The notes under the pieces are model-generated. The model worked only from the letters and a program-made list of their open reading frames with translations, was not told where the DNA came from and ran no database searches. A DNA stretch of 64,000 nucleotides from DATAGF01 sp963813355 (GTDB lineage: Bacteria > Actinomycetota > Thermoleophilia > Miltoncostaeales > Miltoncostaeaceae), in contig CAWEYS010000013.1 in the NCBI GenBank assembly GCA_963813355.1, forward strand, positions 186,001-250,000, in the 5' to 3' direction. The first letter of the stretch is position 1. Each line of letters opens with the position of its first letter. Positions 10,719-20,101 of this stretch are shown one piece after another. Made by a program: the position numbers and the translations under genes.

Positions 10719-11789
10719 ATGAGCGCCCAGGAGCCCCTGAAGCCCGCCTACGTGATCTGGGGCGAGGACCGGGCGACGGTCGAGCGGGCGCTGTCGCGGC
10801 TGGTGGCCCGGGTCGCGCGCGAGGGGGGGCTCCCGCCCGAGCGGATGCGCGCCGAGGAGACCCCGGCCGAGGACGTGGTCGCGGCGTGCGAGGCCCTGTC
10901 GCTGGCCGGGCTGAGGCTCGTGATCGTCGAGGGCGCCGATGCCTGGAAGGCCCCCGACGCGGCGGCGGCCCTCGCGTACCTCGACCGGCCCAACCCGGGG
11001 ACCTGCCTGGCGCTGGTGGCGACGGCCGCGCCCACGCCGAAGCTCATGGCCGCCGTGGCCGCGGCCGGCGCCGTCCTCCACTACGGCCCCGATCCGAAGG
11101 ACAAGCCCGCCAAGCGGGCGCAGTGGTTCGCCGAGCACCTCGCCAAGGAGGTCGGGCGCGCCGGCGGCTCGATCCCCCCCGCCGTGGCGCGCCGCGCGGT
11201 GGACCGCGTGATCGTCGACCGCCCGGACGCCCGCCGCGGCGGGATCACGGCCATGGAGCTGAGCCGGGAGGCCGAGAAGCTCGCCGCCTACGCCGACGGC
11301 GAGCCCATCACGGCCGAGATGGTCGAGGCGCTCGTGCCGCGCCATCCCGACGCCAAGACCTACGAGCTCTCCGACGCCCTGGCAGCGGGCGACGCCGCGC
11401 GCGCCTACGACGTGCTCCAGGACCTGGCGACCGGCGACGACCCGGTCGCCCCGATCCTGGTCCAGGTGCAGCTCTCCAACCACTTCCGCCGCCTCGCGGA
11501 GGCCCAGGCCCTCGGCGACGCCGTCTCGCCCGAGGCGGTGACCGAGGCGACCGGGGCGACCGGCTACCCGGCCCGCAAGCTCGCCGAGCAGGCCCGGGCG
11601 ATGCCGCCGGGGGCCGCCCGGCGGGCCGTGGCGCGCCTGGCGGAGCTCGAGCTCGACCTGCGCGTCAGCGCCCTGCGGGAGCTGGGGCGCTCACGGGACG
11701 ACGGGGAGCGCCTGGTCCTGGAGACGGCGGCGCGGGACGTGCTCGCCCTGGCGCGCGGCGGGAGGCCGGCGCCGGGCGGAGAAAGCTAG
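10719..11789 (+). CDS. holA: DNA polymerase III delta subunit
   Basis: Clamp-loader subunit that opens the beta clamp, 356 residues. The family layout is seen: an N-terminal AAA-like domain (KPAYVIWGEDRATVERALSR, LVIVEGADAW, TCLALVATA), a middle lid domain (ITAMELSREAEKLAAYADGE) and a C-terminal collar domain (PVAPILVQVQLSNHFRRLAEA). As in other delta subunits there is no functional Walker A site. Its TAG stop (11787-11789) is intertwined with the stop of convergent rpsT at a shared CTAG. The holA-rpsT neighbourhood is conserved across many bacteria. Confidence 0.9.
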   Translation: MSAQEPLKPAYVIWGEDRATVERALSRLVARVAREGGLPPERMRAEETPAEDVVAACEALSLAGLRLVIVEGADAWKAPDAAAALAYLDRPNPGTCLALVATAAPTPKLMAAVAAAGAVLHYGPDPKDKPAKRAQWFAEHLAKEVGRAGGSIPPAVARRAVDRVIVDRPDARRGGITAMELSREAEKLAAYADGEPITAEMVEALVPRHPDAKTYELSDALAAGDAARAYDVLQDLATGDDPVAPILVQVQLSNHFRRLAEAQALGDAVSPEAVTEATGATGYPARKLAEQARAMPPGAARRAVARLAELELDLRVSALRELGRSRDDGERLVLETAARDVLALARGGRPAPGGES

Positions 11790-12064
11790 ACCGTGCTGCC
11801 GGCCTTGCTCCCCTGGGAAACGCGCGCCAGCCTGCTCTTCTTGCGGGCCGCGTTGTTGCGGTGAATCACGCCCTCGGCGGCGGCGCGGTCGATCAGGTGC
11901 TCCAGCTCCCGCGCCCGCTCCTCGATCTGGGCCCCGTCGCCGCTCTCGGCGGCGTCGTCGAGCCTGCGGAACAGGGTCTTGATCGTCGAGCGGTACCGCA
12001 GGTTGCGCTCGCGCTGGGTCAGCGCGCGCCGGTTTCGCTTCTTCTGCTGCTTGATGTTCGCCAC
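11786..12064 (-). CDS. rpsT: 30S ribosomal protein S20
   Basis: Primary 16S rRNA-binding protein of the small subunit, 92 residues. It starts MANIKQQKKRNRR and contains KTLFRRLDDA and HRNNAARKKSRLAR, all typical of S20. Length is normal. The start is GTG at 12064-12062, preceded by GGAGG at a spacing of 9. Transcription probably starts from the minus half of the shared -10 core at 12097-12103. The gene converges with holA, the two stop codons sharing CTAG. Confidence 0.96.
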   Translation of the reverse strand: MANIKQQKKRNRRALTQRERNLRYRSTIKTLFRRLDDAAESGDGAQIEERARELEHLIDRAAAEGVIHRNNAARKKSRLARVSQGSKAGSTV

Positions 12065-12096
12065 GCGGGCGGTCCTCCGTCGGTCGGTCGGCGGCG

Positions 12097-12103
12097 TATG
12101 GTA
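12097..12103. promoter_or_regulatory. Shared bidirectional -10 core for rpsT and murJ
   Basis: TATGGTA reads as TATGGT on the plus strand toward murJ and as TACCAT (12103-12098) on the minus strand toward rpsT. One near-symmetric core could serve both divergent genes. Both leaders would be about 20-30 bases long. Confidence 0.45.
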
Positions 12104-12129
12104 GCGGCCGGCCGGGACAGGGGCCAGCC

Positions 12130-13728
12130 GTGACCGGCTCGGCGCCCGCGCGGAGCGCGGGCCGGCGTCGCGGCACGGCCGCCCGCGGGCTCGGGCGCTC
12201 GACGGCGATCTTCGCCGTCTGGACGGGCGTCAGCCGCATCGCCGGGCTGGCCCGCGAGATCCTGGCCGCGGCCCTCTTCGGGACCCGGGGCTCGATCAAC
12301 GCCTTCGTGATCGCGTTCCAGGTGCCGAACCTGCTGCGCAGCCTGGTGGCCGACTCCGCCGTGTCGGCGGCGTTCGTGCCGGTGTTCACCGAGCTCCAGG
12401 AGCAGGGGCGCCACAAGGAGGCCCAGCGCCTGGTCGGGGGGCTGATCGGCCTCATCAGCATGGGCCTCGGCCTGGTGACGCTGATCGCCATCGTCACCGC
12501 GCCCTGGGTCATGCCGATCTTCGCCCCGGGGCTGCCCGAGGACCTGGTCGACGAGACCGTCCAGCTGGCCCAGATCATGTTCCCGATCGTCGTGCTGCTG
12601 GGCCTCACGGGCCTCGTGGCGGCGGTCCTGCAGGCGCACGGGGAGTTCGGCGCCACGGCGTTCGTGCCGGTGCTCTGGAACGTCGTGATCATCCTCGGGC
12701 TGATCGTCGCCGTGCCGCTCGTGCCCGAGGACGACCGGATCACGGTCTACGCGGTGGCGATCGTGATCGGCACCATCGCCCAGCTCCTGTGGCTGCTGCC
12801 CTCGCTGCGCGGCAAGGGCCCGTTCCCGATCTCCCTCGGGCTGCGCAACCGGCGCGTGCGCCGGGTGCTCGTGCTGATGCTCCCGGTGACGCTCGGCCTC
12901 GGTCTCATCAACGTGAACCTCTCGGTGGACGCGGCCTTCGCCACCCTCGTCAGCGACGAGTCGCCGCGGGCCATCGACGCCGCCTTCCGGCTCTACCTGC
13001 TGCCCCAGGGGGTCTTCAGCGTCGCGATCGCGACCGTGCTGTTCCCGACGATCTCGCGCCTGGCGGCCCGGGACGACATCGAGGGCATGCGCCGCACGCT
13101 GGCCGAGGGCCTGCGCCAGATCTTCTTCATGCTGCTGCCGGCATCGGCGTTCCTGCTCGTGCTGGCCGAGCCGGTCGTGCGCCTCGTGTTCCAGCGCGGC
13201 GAGTTCAACGCGGCCAGCACGTCGCTCACCTCCGAGGCCCTGGTCTTCTTCTCGATCGGGCTGGCGTTCAACGGGGCGAGCCTGCTGGTGATCCGCGCCT
13301 TCTTCAGCCTCCAGCGCCCGTGGCTGCCGACGGCGGTCGCCGGGCTCGGGGTGGCGCTGAACGCCGTCCTCGACGCGATCCTCTACTCGCCCCTGGGGAC
13401 CGGCGGCATCCCGCTGGCGACCTCGATCTCGAGCATCGTGACCTTCCTCGTGCTGGCCTGGCTGCTCGAGCGCGAGATGGGCGGCCTGCGCCGGGAGCAG
13501 GTGGTCGACGGGGCGGCCCGCAGCCTGATCGCGAGCGGCGTGTCCGTGCTGCTCGCGTGGAGCACCTGGACGGTGCTCGACGACTGGCTGGGGCGCAGCA
13601 CGATCGCGCAGATCGTCAGCGTGGGCGCGGCGATCGCGGCCGCCGCCGCCGCCTACCTGGCGGCCGCTCAGGCCTTCGAGATGCCCGAATTGGCGGCGCT
13701 TTCGCGCCTCAGGCGGCCGCTACCATGA
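12130..13728 (+). CDS. murJ: Lipid II flippase MurJ (MviN family)
   Basis: A 532-residue integral membrane protein with about 14 membrane segments that flips the peptidoglycan precursor lipid II. Family motifs are clear: the N-terminal WTGVSRIAGLAREILAAALF, then SVSAAFVPVFTE-like text (DSAVSAAFVPVFTELQEQ), AFRLYLLPQGVFSVAIATVL, and FQRGEFNAASTSLTSEAL. The basic N-terminus lacks the extended serine/threonine-kinase regions seen in mycobacterial MurJ. The start is GTG, divergent from rpsT. It is followed after four bases by lepA, which has its own -10 element inside the murJ 3' end. Confidence 0.93.
   Translation: MTGSAPARSAGRRRGTAARGLGRSTAIFAVWTGVSRIAGLAREILAAALFGTRGSINAFVIAFQVPNLLRSLVADSAVSAAFVPVFTELQEQGRHKEAQRLVGGLIGLISMGLGLVTLIAIVTAPWVMPIFAPGLPEDLVDETVQLAQIMFPIVVLLGLTGLVAAVLQAHGEFGATAFVPVLWNVVIILGLIVAVPLVPEDDRITVYAVAIVIGTIAQLLWLLPSLRGKGPFPISLGLRNRRVRRVLVLMLPVTLGLGLINVNLSVDAAFATLVSDESPRAIDAAFRLYLLPQGVFSVAIATVLFPTISRLAARDDIEGMRRTLAEGLRQIFFMLLPASAFLLVLAEPVVRLVFQRGEFNAASTSLTSEALVFFSIGLAFNGASLLVIRAFFSLQRPWLPTAVAGLGVALNAVLDAILYSPLGTGGIPLATSISSIVTFLVLAWLLEREMGGLRREQVVDGAARSLIASGVSVLLAWSTWTVLDDWLGRSTIAQIVSVGAAIAAAAAAYLAAAQAFEMPELAALSRLRRPLP
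13721..13726 (+). promoter_or_regulatory. -10 element of lepA (leaderless type)
   Basis: TACCAT ends 6 bases before the lepA GTG and overlaps the last codons of murJ. No ribosome binding site is present. Confidence 0.5.
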
Positions 13729-13732
13729 TCGC

Positions 13733-15547
13733 GTGGACCAGGCTCACATCCGGAACTTCTGCATCATCGCCCACATCGACCACGGCAAGTCGACGCTGGC
13801 CGACCGCATCCTCCAGGCGACCGGCGCGGTCAGCGAGCGCGAGATGCGCAGCCAGGTGCTCGACTCGATGGACCTCGAGCGCGAGCGCGGCATCACCATC
13901 AAGGCCCAGGCGGTGCGCGTCCACTACACCGCCGCCGACGGCCAGAACTACCAGCTCAACCTGATCGACACCCCGGGCCACGTCGACTTCAGCTACGAGG
14001 TCTCGCGCAGCCTGGCCGCCTGCGAGGGCGCGCTGCTGGTGGTGGACGCCAGCCAGGGCATCGAGGCCCAGACGCTCGCCAACGCCTACCTCGCCATCGA
14101 GGGCGACCTCGAGCTGATCCCGGTGCTGAACAAGATCGACCTGCCGGCGGCCGACCCCGACCTGCACGGCCGGGCCGTCGCCGACCTCGTGGGCGAGGAC
14201 CCGGACCGGGTGCTGCGCATCTCGGCCAAGACCGGCCAGGGCGTGGACGCGGTCCTCGAGGCGATCGTCGAGCGGGTGCCGCCGCCGGCCGGCGACCCGG
14301 AGGCGCCCGCCCGGGCCCTGATCTTCGACTCGGTCTACGACCAGTACCGCGGCGTGGTGGCGTTCGCCCGGGTGGTCGACGGAGCGTTCCAGCAGCGCGA
14401 CCGGCTGCGCGCGATGCAGACCGGCCTGGTGGTGGACGCTGAGGAGATCGGCGTGATGTCGCCGGCGATGACGCCGACCGGGAGGCTCGGGGCGGGGGAG
14501 ACCGGCTACCTGGTGACGGGCCTCAAGAGCATCGGCGACCTGCGGGTGGGCGACACCCTGACCGTGGCGTCCCACCCGGCGGCCGAGCCGCTCCCCGGCT
14601 ACCGCGAGGTCAAGCCGATGGTCTTCTGCGGCCTCTTCCCGGTCGACGCCGACGACTACCCCGCCCTGCGGGACGCCCTCGAGAGGCTCTCGCTGAACGA
14701 CGCGTCCCTGCGCTGGGAGCCGGAGACCTCGCAGGCGCTGGGGTTCGGCTTCCGCTGCGGGTTCCTCGGGCTCCTGCACATGGACATCGTGCGCGAGCGC
14801 CTCGAGCGCGAGTACGACCTCGAGCTGCTGGCCACCACGCCCAACGTCGAGTACCAGGTCACCGACACGACCGGGGTCCGCCGGCCCGTGCGCTCTCCGA
14901 CCGAGCTGCCGCCGCCCACCAGCATCGAGCTCATCGAGGAGCCCTACGTGCGCTGCACCATCCTCGTCCCGCAGGAGGGCGTGGGCGCGGTGATGGGGCT
15001 GTGCCAGGACCGGCGCGGCGTCTTCGTGACGATGGAGCCGATCGAGCAGCGCCTGCAGATCGTGTACGACCTGCCCCTGGCCGAGATCGTCCTCGACTTC
15101 TACGACCAGCTGAAGTCGCGCACGCGGGGCTACGCCTCGCTCGACTACGAGATCGTGGGCTATCGCGAGAGCCCGCTCGTGAAGCTCGACGTGCTGCTCG
15201 CGGGCGACACGGTTGACGCGCTCTCGATGATCGTCCACCGCGACCACGCGTACAGTCGCGGCAAGGGCCTGGTCGAGCGGCTGCACAAGACCATCCCCCG
15301 CCAGCTGTTCGACGTGCCCGTGCAGGCCGCCATCGGCGGCAAGATCCTGGCCCGCGAGACCGTGAAGGCAAAGCGCAAGGACGTGCTCGCCAAGTGCTAC
15401 GGGGGCGACATCAGCCGCAAGCGGAAGCTGCTCGAGCGCCAGAAGGAGGGCAAGAAGCGGATGAAGCAGGTGGGGTCGGTCGAGGTCCCCCAGGAGGCGT
15501 TCCTGTCGGTGCTGCGCATCGGCGACGACGGGAGGGACGGCTCGTGA
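13733..15547 (+). CDS. lepA: Elongation factor 4 (LepA)
   Basis: Ribosome-bound translational GTPase, 604 residues, the usual length. The start GTG gives MDQAHIRNFCIIAHIDHGKST with the G1 loop at residues 12-20. G3 DTPGH is near 79 and G4 NKID near 133. Domain II, the EF-G-like domains III and V and the LepA-specific C-terminal domain (SRKRKLLERQKEGKKRMKQ) follow. It is leaderless by promoter position. The TGA stop overlaps the GTG of hemW (GTGA), the common lepA-hemW arrangement. Confidence 0.97.
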   Translation: MDQAHIRNFCIIAHIDHGKSTLADRILQATGAVSEREMRSQVLDSMDLERERGITIKAQAVRVHYTAADGQNYQLNLIDTPGHVDFSYEVSRSLAACEGALLVVDASQGIEAQTLANAYLAIEGDLELIPVLNKIDLPAADPDLHGRAVADLVGEDPDRVLRISAKTGQGVDAVLEAIVERVPPPAGDPEAPARALIFDSVYDQYRGVVAFARVVDGAFQQRDRLRAMQTGLVVDAEEIGVMSPAMTPTGRLGAGETGYLVTGLKSIGDLRVGDTLTVASHPAAEPLPGYREVKPMVFCGLFPVDADDYPALRDALERLSLNDASLRWEPETSQALGFGFRCGFLGLLHMDIVRERLEREYDLELLATTPNVEYQVTDTTGVRRPVRSPTELPPPTSIELIEEPYVRCTILVPQEGVGAVMGLCQDRRGVFVTMEPIEQRLQIVYDLPLAEIVLDFYDQLKSRTRGYASLDYEIVGYRESPLVKLDVLLAGDTVDALSMIVHRDHAYSRGKGLVERLHKTIPRQLFDVPVQAAIGGKILARETVKAKRKDVLAKCYGGDISRKRKLLERQKEGKKRMKQVGSVEVPQEAFLSVLRIGDDGRDGS

Positions 15548-16701
15548 GCGGCGTCCCATCAGCCCCTTCTCGCGCTCGGCCGCTCTCGCGGCGGCCGGCG
15601 CTCGGCGGGGTGCGCCACCTCTACGTCCACCTGCCGTTCTGCGCCTCGCGCTGCGGCTACTGCGCGTTCGTGGTCGAGACGGGGTCGCTGGCGATGCGCG
15701 ACGCCTACGCCGACGCGCTCCTGGCCGAGCTGGAGCGGGAGTCCGGCCGCCTCGGGCAGCTCGAGACCGTCTACCTGGGCGGCGGCACGCCGACCCTGAT
15801 GCGCCCCCGGCGCCTGCGCCGCCTGCTCGACGCGATCCGGCCCCGCCTGGCCGCCGGCGCCGAGGTGAGCATCGAGGCGAACCCCGAGACGGTCGACCGG
15901 CGGGCGCTCGCCGACCTGCGCGCGATGGGGGTGACACGCCTGTCGGTGGGCGTGCAGTCCTTCCAGCCCCACCTCCTGGCGGCCCTCGACCGCGCCGCGA
16001 CGCCCCAGCAGGCGCGCGACGTGATCGGCTGCGCGCGCGCCGCGGGGTTCGAGAACCTCTCGATCGACCTCATCTTCGGCATCCCGGGCCAGACGCCCGA
16101 CGACCTCGAGGCCGACCTCGCCGAGGCCCTGGCGCTCGCGCCGGACCACGTCTCCTGGTACGAGCTCGAGCTGAAGCCGGGCTCGGCGCTCGCGCGCCGC
16201 GGGCTGCCGGCGCTGGACGAGGACGAGGGCGCCGACGCCTACCGGCGCATCGTGGCCGGCCTCGAGGGAGCCGGGTACCGCTGGTACGAGACCGCCAACT
16301 TCGCTCTACCCAACCGCGAGTGCCGCCACAGCCTCGCCTACTGGGGCGCCGCCGACTACCTGGGCATCGGCATCGGGGCCGTCAGCACCGCCGGCGGGCG
16401 GCGCTGGCGCAACCGCCCCGGGCTGGCCGCCTACGTCGCCGCCCTCGCCCGCGACGAGGACCCGCCCCGCACCGTCGAGCCCCTCGACGACGACGACCGG
16501 CGCCGCGAGCGCTGGATGCTCGGCCTCCGGCTGGCCGACGGCCTCGACCTCGCCTGGGCCGGGCCGCCCGACCGCCCGGAGGCCCTCGGGCGCCTGAGCG
16601 AGGCCGGGCTGCTGAGGGCGGGCGCCGACGGGATCGTGCTCACCCGCGAGGGCCGCTTCGTCCAGAACGCCGTGCTGCACGAGCTCATGGAGTACGCGTG
16701 A
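15544..16701 (+). CDS. hemW: HemW-like radical SAM protein (heme chaperone)
   Basis: A 385-residue radical SAM protein, formerly called anaerobic coproporphyrinogen oxidase-like HemN; HemW proteins bind and transfer heme. The 4Fe-4S cluster motif CASRCGYC (CX3CX2C) is at residues 33-40, which is the HemW spacing. The GGGTPT motif (LGGGTPTLM) and SIEANPETV follow, then the HemN C-terminal domain (GLRLADGLDLAWAG). GTG 15544 overlaps the lepA stop, and the stop overlaps the hrcA start, so lepA-hemW-hrcA is a coupled set. Confidence 0.92.
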   Translation: MSGVPSAPSRARPLSRRPALGGVRHLYVHLPFCASRCGYCAFVVETGSLAMRDAYADALLAELERESGRLGQLETVYLGGGTPTLMRPRRLRRLLDAIRPRLAAGAEVSIEANPETVDRRALADLRAMGVTRLSVGVQSFQPHLLAALDRAATPQQARDVIGCARAAGFENLSIDLIFGIPGQTPDDLEADLAEALALAPDHVSWYELELKPGSALARRGLPALDEDEGADAYRRIVAGLEGAGYRWYETANFALPNRECRHSLAYWGAADYLGIGIGAVSTAGGRRWRNRPGLAAYVAALARDEDPPRTVEPLDDDDRRRERWMLGLRLADGLDLAWAGPPDRPEALGRLSEAGLLRAGADGIVLTREGRFVQNAVLHELMEYA

Positions 16702-17753
16702 CCGCCTCCGAGGATCCCCGCGCCCTCAAGCCGCGCCAGGAGGTCATCCTGCGCACGGTCGTGGAGGAGCACATCGCGACGGGCACGCCGGTCGGCAGCA
16801 AGAACATCGCCGGCCGCGAGGGCATCGACTTCGCCTCCTCGACCGTCCGCTACGAGCTGGCGCGCCTCGAGGAGCTGGGCTTCCTCGACCACCCGCACAC
16901 CTCGGCCGGGCGCGTGCCCACCGACCAGGGCTACCGCTACTACGTCGACACCCTGCTGGTGCGCGACCCGCCGGCCCGGCCGCCCGCGATGGTCTCGGCC
17001 GCGCTCGACGCCACCGAGATGCGGCGCGAGATCGACGCCGCCCTCGGCCGGCTCGCGGACGTCGTGGCCCAGGTCACCAACCTGCTCGGCATCGTGACGG
17101 CGCCGCCGCCCGAGTCCTCGACCGTCCGCCACGTCGAGGTCCTGCTGCTGCAACCCCAGCTCGTGATGGTCGTGGTCATCACCTCCACCGGAGCGGTCAC
17201 CAAGCGCGTGTTCGCCTTCGACGGCCCGGTCGATCCGGGCCTCTGCGAGTGGGCGGGGGCGTTCCTCAACGAGCAGCTCGCCGGCCTCGCCGTCGGCGCG
17301 CGCATGATCGGCTCGCGCATCGCCGACCCGTCCCTGGGCCCGCGCGAGCAGGCGTTCCTCGACGCCATCGCTCCGGCCCTCGTCGACCTCGAGGAGGGGG
17401 CGGTGGGCGGCATCTTCATCGGCGGCCAGGCCCGCTTCCTCGCCGAGCAGCGCCACCTCGACCTCATGGCCATCGACGCGCTCATGGAGAGCCTGGAGGA
17501 GCGCTACCAGCTCCTGGCCTTCCTGCGCGGGGCCCTCAGCCGCAACGAGGTCTACCTGCGCATCGGGGCCGAGCTGCCGGACAGCAGCCTCGCGGGGCTG
17601 AGCATGGTCGCCGCCAACTACGGCGTCCCGCGCCGCAACCTCGGCACCGTCTCGCTCTTCGGCCCGACCCGCATGGACTACCGCCTCGCGATGGCGACGG
17701 TGCGCGGCGCGGCGCAGATCCTCTCCGACTACGTCGAGGGGGTGTACGAATGA
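16698..17753 (+). CDS. hrcA: Heat-inducible transcription repressor HrcA
   Basis: Repressor of class I heat-shock genes, 351 residues. The N-terminal winged helix is clear (ILRTVVEEHIATGTPVGSKNIA, SSTVRYELARLEELGFLDHPHTSAGRVPTD). The GAF-like dimerisation domain and inserted domain follow, ending in a conserved run at GVPRRNLGTVSLFGPTRMDY. The start GTG overlaps the hemW stop (GTGA). No CIRCE inverted repeat (TTAGCACTC-N9-GAGTGCTAA) was found in the window, so the target operators must lie elsewhere, such as at groESL. Confidence 0.95.
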   Translation: MTASEDPRALKPRQEVILRTVVEEHIATGTPVGSKNIAGREGIDFASSTVRYELARLEELGFLDHPHTSAGRVPTDQGYRYYVDTLLVRDPPARPPAMVSAALDATEMRREIDAALGRLADVVAQVTNLLGIVTAPPPESSTVRHVEVLLLQPQLVMVVVITSTGAVTKRVFAFDGPVDPGLCEWAGAFLNEQLAGLAVGARMIGSRIADPSLGPREQAFLDAIAPALVDLEEGAVGGIFIGGQARFLAEQRHLDLMAIDALMESLEERYQLLAFLRGALSRNEVYLRIGAELPDSSLAGLSMVAANYGVPRRNLGTVSLFGPTRMDYRLAMATVRGAAQILSDYVEGVYE

Positions 17754-18427
17754 TGGAGGGGGGAGTGGTCGACGACCGCTTCGAGATCCTCGAGGTCTGG
17801 CGGCGGCCCCTGCGCGGCGACGCGTCGGCGGCGGTGCGCGTGCTCGCGAAGGTCGAGGCCGGCGCCTACGGGCCCGAGGAGTACGCCGTCGGCATCAGCA
17901 CCCGCGCCGACGCCCAGCTCTCGCCGCTGCTGGACGAGGCCGACCTCTTCACCGGCCTCTCCTTCGCCGAGGCCCACTGGGTCGCGGCGGTCCTCGCCAG
18001 CGCGGCCGACCGGGTGGAGGACGCCGAGAGCCTCCTGTTCGACCTGCGCGTGCCGGTCGACCTCGCCTGGCGCGAGGTCGAGCTGGCCTCCGAGGTGGTC
18101 GAGCCGGGAGGCCTGCGCTCGGCGCCGCTGGTGCCGTGGGAGCCGGAGGAGGGAGTCACCGGCCCGAGCCGCTACGCCATCGCGATCTACACGCTCGACT
18201 GCGGCCACCAGGCGGTCGAGCTGCTGCGCCAGGACCCGGACGCGGCTCCCTTCTGGGTCGAGGACGGCTCGGTCGACCACCTGGTGGCCCGCGACGCTCG
18301 CAGCCTGACCCGCCTGCTCTACGGCGCCGGCAACATCGAGGACGCCCACGGGATCATCGAGGCGGCCCAGGCCAACCTCGCCCACCACCCGGACGAGGAC
18401 GACGAGGGCGAGGACGACCGCGTCTGA
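17750..18427 (+). CDS. Hypothetical acidic protein between hrcA and dnaJ
   Basis: A 225-residue soluble protein starting at ATG 17750, which overlaps the hrcA stop (ATGA). The first half contains DDRFEILEVWRRPLRGDASAAVRV, resembling a beta-sandwich start, and the C-terminus is highly acidic (HHPDEDDEGEDDRV). No catalytic motif, signal peptide or membrane segment is seen. Its coupling to hrcA suggests a heat-shock or protein-quality role, but that is inference from position only. I do not recognise the family. Confidence 0.7.
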   Translation: MMEGGVVDDRFEILEVWRRPLRGDASAAVRVLAKVEAGAYGPEEYAVGISTRADAQLSPLLDEADLFTGLSFAEAHWVAAVLASAADRVEDAESLLFDLRVPVDLAWREVELASEVVEPGGLRSAPLVPWEPEEGVTGPSRYAIAIYTLDCGHQAVELLRQDPDAAPFWVEDGSVDHLVARDARSLTRLLYGAGNIEDAHGIIEAAQANLAHHPDEDDEGEDDRV

Positions 18428-18508
18428 CGGCCGGCCGCGCGGGTGCCCCTGCCGCCGATGGCAGCGAGGACGACCGGCTGAGGGGTGACGGCCGGGGGCC
18501 GCCTCTCG

Positions 18509-18514
18509 TAGCAT
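18509..18514 (+). promoter_or_regulatory. -10 element of the AMP-ligase gene (leaderless type)
   Basis: TAGCAT ends 9 bases before the ATG at 18524, with no ribosome binding site between them. Confidence 0.45.
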
Positions 18515-18523
18515 CGCGGCGTA

Positions 18524-20093
18524 ATGCCGATCGAGGGCGCGACGCTCCCGGGCCCCGGGCCCGCTCGGCGAGGCGCTGCGGGCCGGGCTGGAGGCGACCC
18601 CGGACGCGGTGGCGCTCGCCTCGTCCGAGCGGGCCCTGACCTGGCGCGAGCTCGACGAGGCGCGCCTGCGCCTGGCGGCCGGGTACCGCGCCCTGGGGCT
18701 GGCGCCCGGCGACCGGCTGGCCTCGCTGATGCCGAACCGGATCGACCTGGCGATCCACTACCTGGCCTGCTTCACGGCCGGCCTGGTCGCCACGCCGCTC
18801 AACTACCGCTACACGGCCCGCGAGATCGACCACGCCCTGGAGGTGTCCGGCGCCGCGGCGCTCCTGGTCCACGCCGAGCGCGCCCCCGACGTGGCCGCCA
18901 GCGGGCTGGCCGGCCGGCTCCCGCGCGGGCTGGCCTGGTACGAGGGCGCCGGCCCCGGCGGCCCCCGCTTCGAGGATCTGGCCGCGGTGCGGCCGGGCCC
19001 GGCGACCCCGGCCGACCCGGCGGCCCCCGCAGCGATCTTCTTCACGTCGGGCAGCACCGGCCCGGCCAAGGGCGTCACGCACACGCACGAGACGCTCGGC
19101 TGGATGTGCGCCAGCGCCGCGGCCGCCTTCGAGCTGACCCCGGACGGACGCGTTCCTGCCGGGCTCGTCGATGTCGCACGTCGGCTCCTTCCTGTGGACC
19201 TTCGCCGCCCTGTCGGCCGGCGCTCGCGTGGTCGTCGCCCGCAGCTGGGAGGCGGAGGCGATGCTGCCGCTCCTGCGCGCCGAGCGCCCCACGATCCTGG
19301 CGATGCTCCCCGTGGCGCTGGCCGCCCTCGTGCGTGACCCCGGCGCGAGCGCCGCCGACTTCGCCTCGCTGCGCCTCTGCCGCGCCGGCGCCGACAAGGT
19401 CTCGCTGGAGCTCGAGGACGAGTTCACCCACCTCGCCGGCATGCTCCATCGACGAGGGCTACGGCATGACCGAGGTCGGCATCGCGACCCTCAACCCGCC
19501 GTCGGGGCCCATCAAGCGCGGCTCGATCGGGCGGCCGGTCCCCGGCTTCGCCATCGCGGTGCGGGACGACGACGGGGCAGAGGTGCCGCCCGGGACCGTT
19601 GGGCGGATCTGGATCCGGACCCGCAGCTGCACGGTCGGCTACTGGGGCGACCCGGCCGCGTCGGCGGCGATCGTGCGCGACGGGTGGCTCGACTCGGGCG
19701 ACCTCGCGCGGGCCGACGAGGACGGCTACCTGTGGTTCTTCGGCCGCAAGAAGCAGATCATCGTCCACGACGGCTCGAACATCAGCCCGCAGGAGGTGGA
19801 GGGCGCGCTGCTCGAGCACCCGCGCGTGGCCCTCGCCGGCGTCGTGGGCGTGGACGACGCCGTGCACGGGGAGAGCGTCCGGGCCTACGTGACACTGGAC
19901 GGGGACGGAGCCGCCCCCGACGCCCGGCGAGCTGATCGGCTTCGCGCGGGCGCGCGTGGGCTACCAGGCGCCGGAGGAGATCGTCGTCCTCGACGAGATG
20001 CCCCTCAACCCGACCGGCAAGGTCGACCGCGAGGGGCTCAAGCGCCTCGCCGAGGAGCAGCTGCACCCGCACGGCCTCGACGGCGCGCGCTAA
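18524..20093 (+). CDS. Acyl-CoA synthetase (AMP-forming), four frame breaks
   Basis: ANL-superfamily enzyme that would activate a carboxylic acid with ATP and transfer it to CoA. The parts are all present but spread over three frames: the P-loop FFTSGSTGPAKGVTHTH, the A5 motif GYGMTEVG, and the A7-A8 hinge DSGDLARADEDGYLWFFGRKK. The final PTGKVDREGL carries the catalytic lysine. Breaks lie near 18565, 19145, 19450 and 19920, and each needs one base removed. Read through, the protein is about 520 residues, normal for the family. It may be a true pseudogene or a poorly sequenced gene; the conserved motifs argue for recent damage or error. Confidence 0.8.
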
Positions 20094-20096
20094 CCT
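20091..20096 (+). promoter_or_regulatory. -10 element of dnaJ, overlapping the upstream stop
   Basis: TAACCT includes the TAA stop of the AMP-ligase gene. It ends 5 bases before ATG 20102 and 11 bases before a second in-frame ATG at 20108. Confidence 0.45.
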
Positions 20097-20101
20097 CGCC
20101 G

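Noticed and set aside
8253..11483. 1076-codon open frame opposite comEC and holA
   Set aside because: Extremely Arg/Gly/Gln/Pro-rich text with no domain, antisense to two well-supported genes. Long antisense frames are expected at this GC content.
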